Notes: generated from the sequence alone by a model not told the origin. Counted from the stretch's first letter, positions 32,732 to 42,069 are shown. The stretch: 64,000 nt of DNA from Planktothrix rubescens CCAP 1459/22 (GCA_904830895.1 LR882958.1:248001-312000); one strand, 5' to 3'. Numbers and translations: made by a program.

Positions 32732-34412
32732 TTGACACTCCCTGTGCCTGAAGGCGTGGGGATTCTTGGTTCAGCGAAACCACTTAATCAAATTACCTTG
32801 CAGTGCTTTAACCAGAGGTGGGATTATCCCCAAGCTAAAGAGCGGGTATGCCCCACTCTATTCGTATGAATGCGAGTTATTTTTTAAGAATCTTTTACCC
32901 ACTACTGGGGAGAGGCTAAAACTGTGCAGTAGAACCCTATAGATTCACTTGATAATCAATCCGAATCTATCCGGCGATAGTGACCCAAAATAAAATCTTC
33001 CGATAGCATCATTGTATAATGGGCCAAGGGTAGTTTTTTACAAAGCCAGGGTGGGATCGTGAAAGCCCACTGGCTTCAGCCGTGGGATGAAAAGCGACGC
33101 AGGCACTTTTAAGTGCCGTCATCTACCAATTAATTTGTACCCAGTTATTAGATATTTATGTTATCATATTTTCCATGATCAAAGTAACTCGGACGATTAA
33201 ATTAAAATTCGCAAAACTCAACCGTTGTCAAGCTCAAATGTTTGAGCAAATGACGAAAGAAAATACGCGAATTGCTAATAAGCTGTTGTCATTGCCAATC
33301 AAAGAACGGCGAAAAATGACAACAGCTAAAATCATGTCCGAGTTAAAATCTGCTCTGGTCAATCAAGTTATTCGACATACCACATCCCCAACGGGTCGTA
33401 AAACCAAGCAATATAAAGTTCTTCCTGTAGAAGTTAACAATCAAAATTGGAAGTTAACTCAGAAAGGAAATACTTATTCAATTAGCTTCCCGACCCTCAA
33501 AGGTGAAAAAAGAATCCCCATTGAAGTAGCATCTCCTCATTGGCAACCCGTTTTAGATGGATTGTTAGAGGAAACAATTCAAGGGGGTTCTTTTAAATTG
33601 ATTAAACACAGAAATAAGTGGTATGCCTATCTGTCGATAACAGAGGATGTTCCAGAAGTTGAGACAGAGAAAACATTAGGATGTGACCGAGGGCAGAATA
33701 ATTTAGCGGTAGTTGCACCAAAAGAAGGTTTCGGCAAGTTCTTTAATGGTCAAAGTGTTAAGCATCGAAGACGTTATTTTCAACAACGTAGAAAACAACT
33801 TCAAGAAGCTAAAAAGTTTCGAGCTTTAAAGAAATGGAACAAAAAAGAGCAACGATGGATGGAAGCTATTAACCATACAGTCAGTCGCCGAATTGTTCGT
33901 TTTGCCCAATACCATAACGCCGATATTGTTATAGAGGATTTGGAAGGATGTCGTAAAACCATGAAACAGAGCCAGAAATCTCGTTCTGATTCCGGTGAAT
34001 CTCGACACACTTGGTCTTATTATTCTTTGGAGCAAAAACTTAATTATAAGTTGGCTCTTAAAGGATTGAAATTAATTAAAAGACCTGCGCCCTATACTTC
34101 TAAATCTTGTTCAACTTGCGGTGTTATTGGCAAAAGAAATCGGCATGATTTTAATTGCCCTAATGGTCACTACCACAATTCTGATTTTAATGCTGCACGA
34201 AATCTGTCTCAATGGGATGGTTTCGCTTGTGATTTAAACCTAAAGAGAGATGCTTCTGTAATGGATTCATCCGGTTTAAATTATGGGGTGTTTGGCGCAC
34301 CCCCGAACTCGGTGAAAAACAATCAAAAAGAGTATATTCAACTGTCTTTATTTGATTGGGCTAGATACGAGAATCCCACCCCTTTAGCGTAGCGTAGGGG
34401 TGGGAGTGTCAA
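32732..34412 (+). mobile_element. Complete IS605-type tnpB-only element
   Basis: It starts TTGACACTCCC and ends GGGAGTGTCAA, a perfect 11-bp inverted repeat. Near the right end the hairpin CCCACCCCT...AGGGGTGGG can form. The left end matches the MITE at 8677 for about 120 bases and beyond. Inside are a GGCACTTTTAAGTGCC palindrome (33102-33117) and a hairpin AGCCCACTGGCTTCAGCCGTG region (about 33060), then the tnpB gene. No tnpA is present. The exact ends are inferred from symmetry. Confidence 0.8.
33175..34392 (+). CDS. tnpB: TnpB RNA-guided nuclease, canonical
   Basis: 405 residues. RuvC-I is LGCDRGQNNLAV, RuvC-II is ADIVIEDLEGCR, and a zinc ribbon CSTCGVIGKRNRHDFNCPNG, which precedes RuvC-III SDFNAARN. 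N-terminal helix-turn and REC regions are present (MIKVTRTIKLKFAKLNRCQA). All catalytic acidic residues are kept, in contrast to the TnpB at 4597. It probably acts with an omega RNA from the right end. The C-terminal tail (about 50 residues) with NNQKEYIQLSLFDWARYENP is element-specific and overlaps the right-end hairpin region. Confidence 0.9.
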   Translation: MIKVTRTIKLKFAKLNRCQAQMFEQMTKENTRIANKLLSLPIKERRKMTTAKIMSELKSALVNQVIRHTTSPTGRKTKQYKVLPVEVNNQNWKLTQKGNTYSISFPTLKGEKRIPIEVASPHWQPVLDGLLEETIQGGSFKLIKHRNKWYAYLSITEDVPEVETEKTLGCDRGQNNLAVVAPKEGFGKFFNGQSVKHRRRYFQQRRKQLQEAKKFRALKKWNKKEQRWMEAINHTVSRRIVRFAQYHNADIVIEDLEGCRKTMKQSQKSRSDSGESRHTWSYYSLEQKLNYKLALKGLKLIKRPAPYTSKSCSTCGVIGKRNRHDFNCPNGHYHNSDFNAARNLSQWDGFACDLNLKRDASVMDSSGLNYGVFGAPPNSVKNNQKEYIQLSLFDWARYENPTPLA

Positions 34413-34522
34413 CTACAATAGAGGAAACCCGAAAAACTAATGGCAAGGATACGCATTCACGCCATTAGAACTTGTAGAGTAATCTGTATATTTAACAGTT
34501 AAAACTGAAATTCACTATTAGC

Positions 34523-35524
34523 ATGACATCTGAACATATCCGCCAACGCTCCGAAATTCTCGGCACTCAAGTTATCACCCGTGACAGAGGTAGACGACTT
34601 GGAATCGTCAGCCAATTATGGGTAGACATAGATCAGCGTGAAATTGTAGCGATCGGAATCCGTAATAATATTCTAGCGATCGCTGGAATGCCAAAATTTA
34701 TGTACCTGAGTAGTGTCCGCGAAATCGGGGACGTAATTTTGGTGGATGATGATACCGTCCTTGAAGAAGATGTGGATGTAGAAAACTACAGTACCCTGAT
34801 CAACAGTGAGGTCATTACCGAAACCGGGGAACCCCTGGGACGGGTGCGCGGCTTCAAATTCGATACCCGGGATGGCAAACTAGAATCTTTGATTATTGCC
34901 TCCATCGGTCTACCTCAAATACCTGAACAGGTGATCAGCACCTATGAATTATCCATTGAGGAAATTGTTAGTAGTGGCCCGAATCGCTTAATTGTCTTTG
35001 AAGGTTCAGAAGATCGACTGCAACAGTTATCCGTCGGTCTGTTAGAACGTTTAGGTTTAGGAGAAGCACCTTGGGAAAAAGAAGATGAGGGAATGTATTA
35101 TCCCCCAACGGTAAAACCTGCTAACCAGTTAGGCACCGGACTACCCCAAACGGCTCCACAACGAGCGAATCGCGCCCCGGCGGTGGCTCAGGAAGAAGCC
35201 TGGGATGAAAATGATGCCTGGGAAGAACATCCCGCCCCAGTTCAGCCTTTACGCCAACCCCAACCGATTTACAATGACTATGAAGAAGAAGATAATTGGG
35301 GCGATGTGGAACGGGATGAGGATGATCGTTATCGAGAACGGGAATTAGTTCCGATTGACCCGACCCCCCGTAAAGAACAAAAGCTCTATGCCAGAGAGTT
35401 AGACTATGAATATGAAGATGAGGTAGATTCGGACGCTTGGGATGAGGGCGAAAATCCCAAACCCTATCAACCTCCTCGAATTAATATTCCAGAGAAGACA
35501 AAAATGCCCGAATACGAGGAGTGA
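34523..35524 (+). CDS. PRC-barrel domain protein with acidic tail
   Basis: 333 residues. Two PRC-barrel-like domains: about 10-82 (TRDRGRRLGIVSQLWVDIDQ) and about 90-165 (TGEPLGRVRGFKFDTRDGKL). The C-terminal half is an Asp/Glu/Tyr-rich low-complexity tail (DYEEEDNWGDVERDEDDRY). PRC-barrels are found in ribosome maturation and photosynthesis-related proteins; here the role is unknown. The stop TGA (35522-35524) is immediately followed by the IS end (CATACTCTCACG), so the C-terminus may have been trimmed or finished by the insertion. Confidence 0.75.
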   Translation: MTSEHIRQRSEILGTQVITRDRGRRLGIVSQLWVDIDQREIVAIGIRNNILAIAGMPKFMYLSSVREIGDVILVDDDTVLEEDVDVENYSTLINSEVITETGEPLGRVRGFKFDTRDGKLESLIIASIGLPQIPEQVISTYELSIEEIVSSGPNRLIVFEGSEDRLQQLSVGLLERLGLGEAPWEKEDEGMYYPPTVKPANQLGTGLPQTAPQRANRAPAVAQEEAWDENDAWEEHPAPVQPLRQPQPIYNDYEEEDNWGDVERDEDDRYRERELVPIDPTPRKEQKLYARELDYEYEDEVDSDAWDEGENPKPYQPPRINIPEKTKMPEYEE

Positions 35525-35530
35525 CATACT

Positions 35531-35559
35531 CTCACGCTAACCTAGCGGTATAGCGTGAG
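35531..35559. repeat. Right-end hairpin of the RT-TnpB element
   Basis: CTCACGCTA (35531-35539) pairs perfectly with TAGCGTGAG (35551-35559), loop ACCTAGCGGTA. The fusion gene's stop codon (35542-35544) lies in the loop. This is the type of end hairpin seen in IS605-type elements and marks the end of the mobile part next to the PRC gene. Confidence 0.65.
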
Positions 35560-37635
35560 CTTCTTTTCTTCACAGATAAAGATTCCTGCTTCACAAGCTG
35601 AGTAACCTCGCTTGCTTCCACAGGCTGACACCGTAAGTCCGACGGCGTTAAGAGCTAAATTTTTGATATTAATTGCCGCATTGTGATCACGGTCTAAGAC
35701 GGTGCCACAGTGCGGACATTCATGGGTGCGAACTGACAGAGCTTTAGGAACATTTTTGCCACAGCCAGAACATCTTTGAGAAGTACCATAGGGATTTACT
35801 TTCACAATCCAGTTGCCGCGTTTTACCGCCACTGCTTCTAGGATTTGCGAAAACTGTCCCCATGCTGCATCAAGGATTGACTTAGCTAAACGAGTCTTAG
35901 CCAAGCCTTTGATATTGATATCTTCCAAGCCAATCAGATCATATTTCTCGCATAACTTATGAGCAACTTGATAGTGAAATTCCTTCCTAACTCTTGCTAC
36001 AAACTGATGTAGACAAGCAATCTTGTGAGCTAACTTTTGATAATTAGCGGAGCCTTTGACCTTACGAGATAACTCTCTTTGCGCTCTAGCAAGCTTGGAT
36101 TGAGCTTTGCGGTAATATTGCTGAATTGGCACAGCATCACCTTCAGAGTCAACTAAGAACTCTTTCAACCCAACATCAATACCTACTGCTGACTTAACCG
36201 TATCAAGAGATAATGGCGATGGTACACTTGCATCTTCAATTACGATTGAGGCATACCAGCCATCTTCTTTTGAGTTATAAGACCCATCAGTTGATGTTTT
36301 AATATCGTGGCAATGGCGATGTAATAATTGCAGGTTTTTATATTCATCTTTTCCGCCTAATGACGTTGGGATGATATGGTCGATTTCTGCAATATCTTCT
36401 GGGGTGAAATATTGACCACAGAAGGTACACTTGCCTTTCTGTTTTTTAAGCAGAAATGCTACTTTGTTGGGTACATCGAAAGATGTACCTTTTCTTGTAC
36501 TCCAATTGGAAACGACTTTGGAATGGTAATTACACCATCCTCTAATTACAGGATTTAGGCGTTTGATTAATGCGTATTGGGGTGCAGTTTTGTGGGTTTT
36601 AATCACTTCTTTCACCTTATCCGCGTGAGCTTTAATAGCCTTCTTACTAGGTTTTATAAAGGTTTTAAATTCTAGTGTTTTAGAACTTTTACCTGCACCT
36701 CCACTTTTCCCCGCGTGGTGTTTACCCACGGGATATTGTCGGAAGTTCCAACCTAGAAAGTCGAATCCTGGTGGTATATTTTCGCCGTTTACTTCGATTT
36801 CTCTTAGTGTGTGGCATAATCGGGTTTTTGCTGGTTTCAGTTCTAACCCGATAGGTTTTAACCATTCTTCGATGACAATTTGGCACTGTTGTATGATTTC
36901 TAATTGTGGACTAATGACCACGAAATCATCGGCATATCTGATGACTTTGGCTTGGACTTTCCCTTTCTTTGGGAAATTTAGGTCAATTAGCCTGATCATT
37001 CCATCCAGTGCGATGTTTGCAAGTAGAGGACTGATGACTCCTCCTTGTGGAGTGCCTGCCTCTGTTGCGTTAAATATGCCGTTGTCCATAACTCCAGCTT
37101 TTAACCATTGTCTGATTTGGGCTTTCATTGTTGATGGACAATCGATTTTGGACAGTAGGTAATCATGATTAATTTGGTCAAAGCATTTTGAGATGTCAGC
37201 ATCTAGGATGAAATATTCACTTTTATTGATGCTTTGGAAGATTCTTGACATTGCATCATGGGCAGAGCGTCCGGGTCTGAACCCATAGCTTGTACCCTCG
37301 AATCTGGCTTCCCATTGTGGCTCTAACGCAGATTTAACCAAGGCTTGCCTTACTCTGTCGTTTATAGTTGGGATTCCTAGAGGACGTTCTTCTCCGTTGG
37401 GTTTGGGTATCCATTTCCTTCGGAGTGGTTTCGCTTTTTGGTATTTACTCAGACTTTCAACAATTTCTAATCGTTGTTTGGGTGTGATGGATTTGACCCC
37501 ATCTACCCCTGCCGTTTTCTTGCCTTGATTATCTTGAGTGACCCTTCTAACTGCTAAGAGTTTGGCGTAATATGACTTAACTAGAAGTTTTTGGAGCTTC
37601 CGGGCTTTCGCATTATTATTGTCAGTATCTTCGCA
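35542..37635 (-). CDS. Group II intron RT/maturase-HNH fused in frame to TnpB RuvC domain, 5'-truncated
   Basis: The open frame runs from a stop at 37636-37638 to 35542 (about 698 codons). From the RT0/1-like start RKLQKLLVKSYYAKLLAVRR, the RT core follows (TSYGFRPGRSAHDAMSRIF; RYADDFVVIS, catalytic YADD), the maturase X region, then an HNH endonuclease (CTFCGQYFTPEDIAEIDHII; HRHCHDIKT). About 15 residues later the frame switches to TnpB (DGWYASIVIEDASV): RuvC-I AVGIDVGLKEF, RuvC-II LIGLEDINIKGL, zinc ribbon CSGCG...CPHCG, RuvC-III DRDHNAAINIK. No ATG or GTG is in frame before RT0; the first alternative start is TTG at 37341. The N-terminal half of TnpB is missing. It ends inside the IS hairpin at 35531. 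Chance fusion or a real chimera cannot be decided here. Confidence 0.85.
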   Translation of the reverse strand, partial: CEDTDNNNAKARKLQKLLVKSYYAKLLAVRRVTQDNQGKKTAGVDGVKSITPKQRLEIVESLSKYQKAKPLRRKWIPKPNGEERPLGIPTINDRVRQALVKSALEPQWEARFEGTSYGFRPGRSAHDAMSRIFQSINKSEYFILDADISKCFDQINHDYLLSKIDCPSTMKAQIRQWLKAGVMDNGIFNATEAGTPQGGVISPLLANIALDGMIRLIDLNFPKKGKVQAKVIRYADDFVVISPQLEIIQQCQIVIEEWLKPIGLELKPAKTRLCHTLREIEVNGENIPPGFDFLGWNFRQYPVGKHHAGKSGGAGKSSKTLEFKTFIKPSKKAIKAHADKVKEVIKTHKTAPQYALIKRLNPVIRGWCNYHSKVVSNWSTRKGTSFDVPNKVAFLLKKQKGKCTFCGQYFTPEDIAEIDHIIPTSLGGKDEYKNLQLLHRHCHDIKTSTDGSYNSKEDGWYASIVIEDASVPSPLSLDTVKSAVGIDVGLKEFLVDSEGDAVPIQQYYRKAQSKLARAQRELSRKVKGSANYQKLAHKIACLHQFVARVRKEFHYQVAHKLCEKYDLIGLEDINIKGLAKTRLAKSILDAAWGQFSQILEAVAVKRGNWIVKVNPYGTSQRCSGCGKNVPKALSVRTHECPHCGTVLDRDHNAAINIKNLALNAVGLTVSACGSKRGYSACEAGIFICEEKKLTLYR

Positions 37636-37959
37636 TTAATTTGGTATGTTGTGCAAGACTCTGACGACCCAGAAATCAGAAAAATCAGAGGTATTCCAGA
37701 ACAAATTGTTTGGAATCTAATCTGGGGTGCTTTTATTAGTATAGGTTATGGGCTACAGCCTTGGCTCTATAGATTTGGTTCCTCTTATACCGTTCTCGTT
37801 ATTGTAATCATTCCTTTAACCTTGTTTATCTGCTTTTTTAATACCATTCTTGACTATCAAAACCTCGTTTCACTGGTTATTTCTGGAGTGAGCAATACCC
37901 CCTACATGGATATATTCACAGATAGAACAGTTAATTATATCAAGAACACAATATATTAG
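37613..37959 (+). pseudogene. Membrane protein fragment abutting the RT fusion
   Basis: About 115 codons of multi-TM sequence (VSIFALIWYVVQDSDDPEI, ISIGYGLQPWLYRFGSSY, LVIVIIPLTLFICFFNTI). It begins exactly where the RT homology stops, so its own start is lost at the junction with the RT element. No family was recognised. It appears to be the 3' part of a cut gene. Confidence 0.5.
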
Positions 37960-37963
37960 CAGG

Positions 37964-38949
37964 TATAACTACAGAAAAAATCGAGATTGATGAAGAACTA
38001 AAATTAAGAATTAATCATCTAAATCAAAAGATTCATAATGGTAGCATATGGGTTATACTCTTATCTTTAATTTTGTCTTTAATCTTGTTTATTAGCCAAC
38101 TTGGATGGGTGACAACAGGTTCAAAAGTCAACCTTGCCGTTTTACTTCCGTTTTTAAGCTTTGGAGAAAAGTATTTGATTGTGGATCAAAATAATTCCTA
38201 TAAACACTCTGGTATACAAGCCTTCGCCAAGGGTGACTTTACAACTGCCAAATTGCAAATGCCTTGGTAAAAAATCCATCAGTCTTGGGTGTAGTTGGTC
38301 ATTTCAGCAGTGATGTCTCTCTGGAAGCCGGAACGGTATATGAGAAAGGGCAACTAGCAATGATTTCTCCTACTAGCACCTCAGTTAAACTTTCTAGCTT
38401 AGGCAATTATATCTTTCGTACAGTACCAAGCGATCAATTAGCTGGTCAAGCTCTTGCTAACTACCTGACTAATAAATCAGGACTACAAAAAACTGCTATT
38501 TTCTTTAATTCTTCTAGTAACTATAGCCAATCAATAAAAAATGAGTTTACAAAAAATTTGGCTCAAAATAATGGTGAGGTGGTAGCAGAATTTGACTTGG
38601 GTAATACATCTTTTAGCCCTAAAGCTAACGTAGACGTGGCAATTAGTCAGGGAGCAGAAGTCATTACTTTATTACCCAATGAGAAGACACGCAATCAATC
38701 TTTACAAGTAGTGCAAGTAAACCAGGGAAGACTACTACTTTTAGATTGATTGCTGCTTTGCAATAAGATCCTACTCGGATCGGTGTGCAAAAAGCACTTT
38801 CATCGCCCAACTTTTCTGCTCAAGGCGCTTCTGGAGTCGTGACCTTTTTGCCAACAGGCGATCGTAACGCCCCAATTCAACTTGTGAAAATTATTGGGGA
38901 CGAAAACTCTCGTTCTGGTACTGGTTATGATTTTGTGCCAGCGCAGTGA
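37964..38949 (+). pseudogene. Decayed ABC-type branched-chain/receptor-ligand substrate-binding protein
   Basis: Fragments in several frames. First, a helical membrane start and EKYLIVDQNNSYKHSGIQAF; then after a frame change LGVVGHFSSDVSLEAGTVYE and ISPTSTSVKLSSLGNYIFRT; then after stops DPTRIGVQKALSSPNFSAQG and TFLPTGDRNAPIQLVKI, ending FVPAQ at 38949. The order fits cyanobacterial leucine-type ABC-binding proteins with internal deletions (between KGDFTTAKLQ and the ALVKNPSVLG part, and after QGRLLLLD). No intact frame remains. Confidence 0.75.
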
Positions 38950-39137
38950 AATGCTTTTGATATAGAGTAATCTGTGTATCTGCGATCGCCCTTAACAACT
39001 TGCAATTCTCCAAGCATTCTAAAAACTAGAAAGTGCTCCGAAGGTGGACACATTATGGTTGATTTTTGTTTTTCTAAAGTGGGTGATTCTGTTATCCTGA
39101 TCAAAAAACGACTAGAAACTCACCCACCCTAGACCTA

Positions 39138-39662
39138 TCATTTGTGTTTTTCCAAGTATTTTTGTACTCCTTTCCCCATATCTATTAAATTGGGTTCGAG
39201 TTTACTTCCTAAGATTTGTTCAAACAAACTGGCTAATTGAGTTTTGAGAAAATCGGGAACTCCATCTATTTTATTCGGGTCTAATTGAATTTCGCCTCTG
39301 GTTTGAATTAGGGTGTGGTTTTTATCCTCTAAAAAGGTGTTTTTCCCTGAACATTGGAATGCTTCTGTAAAGGCTTGGGTTTTAATTTGCCAATCTAAGG
39401 TAAAGTCTTGATTATTCCAAGTGTCGTATTCTGTCCAACGGAGTTTATCCTGTTTTAATATATTCTCAATCAGTGCGGGAATATCTTCATCCGATTGCCA
39501 ATCATAAACAGTATAAACCTTATCGGCTTCTACTCGATGAGAGACTAATTTAACATCATTTTTATTGGGTAATGAGTTGACCACATCCATTAAATTGTCT
39601 CTGTAGGTACTAAAAACCAGGGGACGAGGGAAGGGAATTTTGATGTCGGTGACAAGTTTCAT
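39138..39662 (-). CDS. DUF2505/SRPBCC-like protein
   Basis: 174 residues with a beta-rich lipid-binding-like fold pattern: IKIPFPRPLVFSTYRDNL at the start, KVYTVYDWQSDEDIPALIEN in the middle, and TQLASLFEQILGSKLEPNLI near the end. It resembles small SRPBCC/START-like cyanobacterial proteins. No active-site residue is identifiable. It precedes no obvious operon partner; the next gene on the strand is an FHA-cyclase 95 bp upstream. Confidence 0.7.
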   Translation of the reverse strand: MKLVTDIKIPFPRPLVFSTYRDNLMDVVNSLPNKNDVKLVSHRVEADKVYTVYDWQSDEDIPALIENILKQDKLRWTEYDTWNNQDFTLDWQIKTQAFTEAFQCSGKNTFLEDKNHTLIQTRGEIQLDPNKIDGVPDFLKTQLASLFEQILGSKLEPNLIDMGKGVQKYLEKHK

Positions 39663-39757
39663 AATTAATCAGGTAAAATATTCTAACTTAGTATTATACA
39701 CGTTAAAAAGATTAGGAATAGAAAGAAGGAAGAATTAAAATATAGTCGGGTTCAGCT

Positions 39758-40732
39758 TTATGATTTCGGTTCCAAAAACTCATCTAAATTGGCAAAAGTT
39801 CCGCCATAGGTAATTGTAGGGGTATCATAGCCCTTAAGATTAACAGTATATTGTTGAAAATTTTGTTCAGGACAAGCCTGGGCTAGATATTTATAGGTAG
39901 TTTCTCCTAATGCAATATCCATACCAATTTCTTTAGTCGAAGATTCTAAACGAAATGCTGCATTTACCGTATCTCCCAAGGCTGTATAATCAGCAGTACC
40001 ACCGCTTCCGGTATTTCCGACCATGGCATATCCGGTATTAATACCAGCACCCACTCGTAACGGGAAAGGCAAGGGATAATTATTACTCAGTTCTAGGGTA
40101 ATTTTATGTAATTGACTTAATGCTTTAGCAATTTTTAACATTTCTTGGGGAGTGACTCCTTGAGTTCCATGAAACCAAACGGCCATAATCGCATCGCCAA
40201 TATATTTATCTACCCAACTGCCATTTTCTCGAATAATTTGTCCGGCGTGACGAAACCAAAGACCGATAACTTCTGATAAAATCCGTTCATCTAATTGTCT
40301 AGTTAATACGGTAAAATCCCGAATATCCATCACCATGACTGATATCAAACGACGGACAGTTAATGTGGCGGTAAAATCTTCAGATTCGGGTTCGGAAGGG
40401 TCAGTTTCTTGAGTGACATCAGGACAATAGAATTCTAATTCCATTTGTCCGAAAACAATATGATCTCCATTATGAAGGGTAACCGGAATTGTTACCCGCC
40501 GACCATTGACAAAAGAACCATTTCGACTCCCTAAATCAATTAAAAAAAACTCTCCATTTTCCATGCGTTGTAACATGGCATGGTTACGAGACATCCATCG
40601 GTCTTTGACGACAAAAGTATTGTCCTCACTGCGACCGAATGTCCAGTAATTTTTACCCATTAGTGGTAAATAGCGATTACCACCTTCGGTATGTAAGACT
40701 AAATGGGGAGTTGGTTCCAAGGTCAAAATCAC
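39758..40732 (-). CDS. FHA domain-adenylate/guanylate cyclase
   Basis: 324 residues. An N-terminal FHA domain (about 20-110) has GRSEDNTFVVKDRWMSRNHA and DLGSRNGSFVNGRRV, a phosphothreonine-binding fold. A class III cyclase domain (about 125-300) has the metal Asp block VMVMDIRDFTVLTRQL, DKYIGDAIMAVWFHG and the transition-state region DYTALGDTVNAAFRLE. It is predicted to make cAMP or cGMP under control of a Thr-kinase signal. The domain order (FHA first) is known in cyanobacteria. The pentapeptide gene lies upstream on the same strand, 95 bp away. Confidence 0.88.
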   Translation of the reverse strand: MILTLEPTPHLVLHTEGGNRYLPLMGKNYWTFGRSEDNTFVVKDRWMSRNHAMLQRMENGEFFLIDLGSRNGSFVNGRRVTIPVTLHNGDHIVFGQMELEFYCPDVTQETDPSEPESEDFTATLTVRRLISVMVMDIRDFTVLTRQLDERILSEVIGLWFRHAGQIIRENGSWVDKYIGDAIMAVWFHGTQGVTPQEMLKIAKALSQLHKITLELSNNYPLPFPLRVGAGINTGYAMVGNTGSGGTADYTALGDTVNAAFRLESSTKEIGMDIALGETTYKYLAQACPEQNFQQYTVNLKGYDTPTITYGGTFANLDEFLEPKS

Positions 40733-40827
40733 TGGATAGAGAGCATTGGGGGATTAAAAAGCCACACCGAATATTGCCACAATTTTGAGGGGCTGGGTGC
40801 GGAGGCCAAGTCCGCACGTTCAAGGGT

Positions 40828-41409
40828 CTAGCACTGAGTCACCGAAAGCTCCGATTTAGATAAAATTGCTCCTTGCTGTTGCAGGTAACTGAGTAAATCT
40901 AAACTTATATTAATTGCACCCGTCAAATTAGCGTCCTGAACCGTTGAATCCTTGAAATTAGCATCTTTCAAATTAGCTCCTTTGAGGTTCCCATGATTCA
41001 AATTCGCTTCCACCAAATCGACTTTTAATAAAGTGGCTCGACTCAGATCAGCATAACTCAAATTTGCCAAGGATAAAGTTGCCCCACTCAAATCCGCCCC
41101 ACTCAAGTCCGCTCCACTCAGGTCAGCCCCGGTCAAATCCGCTCGGGTCAGGTTAGCCCCACTGAGGTTAGCTCCACTTAAATTAGCACAGTAGAGATTA
41201 GCACCAACGAGATCGGCATTGTATAAATTCACCCCAATCAAGTTAGCCCGAAATAGGTTAGCCCGAAACAGGTGACATCGAAATAGACTGGCCCCACTCA
41301 AGTCAGCATTATTAAAATCAGCCCGAAATAGGTCTGTATCCCGAAAATCCCGCTTTCCAGAGGCATAAGCCATCAAAAGTTCTTCAGCCGTCATATTTGA
41401 TCTTTTCAA
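40828..41409 (-). CDS. Pentapeptide-repeat protein
   Basis: 193 residues. About 25 units of the A(D/N)LxX type (GANLSGANLTRADLTGADLS, GADLSGADLSGATLSLANLS) from residue about 30 to 170, which predict a right-handed quadrilateral beta-helix. A non-repeat start (MKRSNMTAEELLMAYASGKR) resembles that of the larger paralogue at 49630. Function of most cyanobacterial members is unknown. Confidence 0.88.
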   Translation of the reverse strand: MKRSNMTAEELLMAYASGKRDFRDTDLFRADFNNADLSGASLFRCHLFRANLFRANLIGVNLYNADLVGANLYCANLSGANLSGANLTRADLTGADLSGADLSGADLSGATLSLANLSYADLSRATLLKVDLVEANLNHGNLKGANLKDANFKDSTVQDANLTGAINISLDLLSYLQQQGAILSKSELSVTQC

Positions 41410-41648
41410 GTCTAGGGTTTATTCTATTGTCACCCAAAAATAGGCTATCAAGCCCCGTCCTTCTACTTAAGCTTTGAATCTCCCAAATTCTATTCGTAAG
41501 AGTGTCAAAACTCCCTCAAATCAATGCTAATCTCTACAAAAGTGGTAAATTGGTGTTTTGTCAGAAGGCATCAGAATTTTAAAGACGGATGGTTCAGCCG
41601 TTTCTGCATTTGCAGACTTGCTCACATAATTTATGAGGTTCATATCAG

Positions 41649-41942
41649 ATGAATAAAGAACAACTGGTTCAAGCCACAGCCATTAAAGCTGGTGTTACTA
41701 AAAAACAAGCGGATTTGATTGTTTCAGCCATTTGTGAGTCCATCATGGAAGCGGTGGCGGATGGGGAAAAAGTGACTTTGGTGGGTTTTGGGTCATTTGA
41801 GGCCAGAGAACGTAAAGCCCGTGAGGGTCGTAACCCCAGTACGGGTGCACCCATGACCATTCCGGCGACCACTGTTCCGGTGTTCTCGGCAGGTAAGGCC
41901 TTCAAAGAGTTGGTTTCAGGGGTTTCTGACGAAGTGGCTTAA
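41649..41942 (+). CDS. HU-family DNA-binding protein
   Basis: 97 residues with a normal HU layout: MNKEQLVQATAIKAGVTKKQ at the start, the FGSFEARERKAREGRNPSTG arm and PATTVPVFSAGKAFKELV. It is a nucleoid-shaping dimer that bends DNA. A terminator-like hairpin follows at 42040-42069. Confidence 0.95.
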   Translation: MNKEQLVQATAIKAGVTKKQADLIVSAICESIMEAVADGEKVTLVGFGSFEARERKAREGRNPSTGAPMTIPATTVPVFSAGKAFKELVSGVSDEVA

Positions 41943-42039
41943 GCCCTGAGTCGAATTGTCCTTATTTTCATCGAAGAATCTGAGATTATTCCGGTTTTGG
42001 TTTAACGTTTTTTTGCTATTGCAATTTTTTATAACTTTT

Positions 42040-42069
42040 CCCACGCTATACTAATTTTTTTGGCGTGGG
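42040..42069 (+). terminator. Hairpin after HU
   Basis: CCCACGC (42040-42046) and GCGTGGG (42063-42069) with an AT-rich loop containing TTTTTTT. About 100 bp downstream of the HU stop. Modest support as a terminator. Confidence 0.4.

Noticed and set aside
38073-38749. Two plus-strand frames taken as separate proteins
   Set aside because: Together they are parts of one broken ABC-binding protein and are annotated as a pseudogene.
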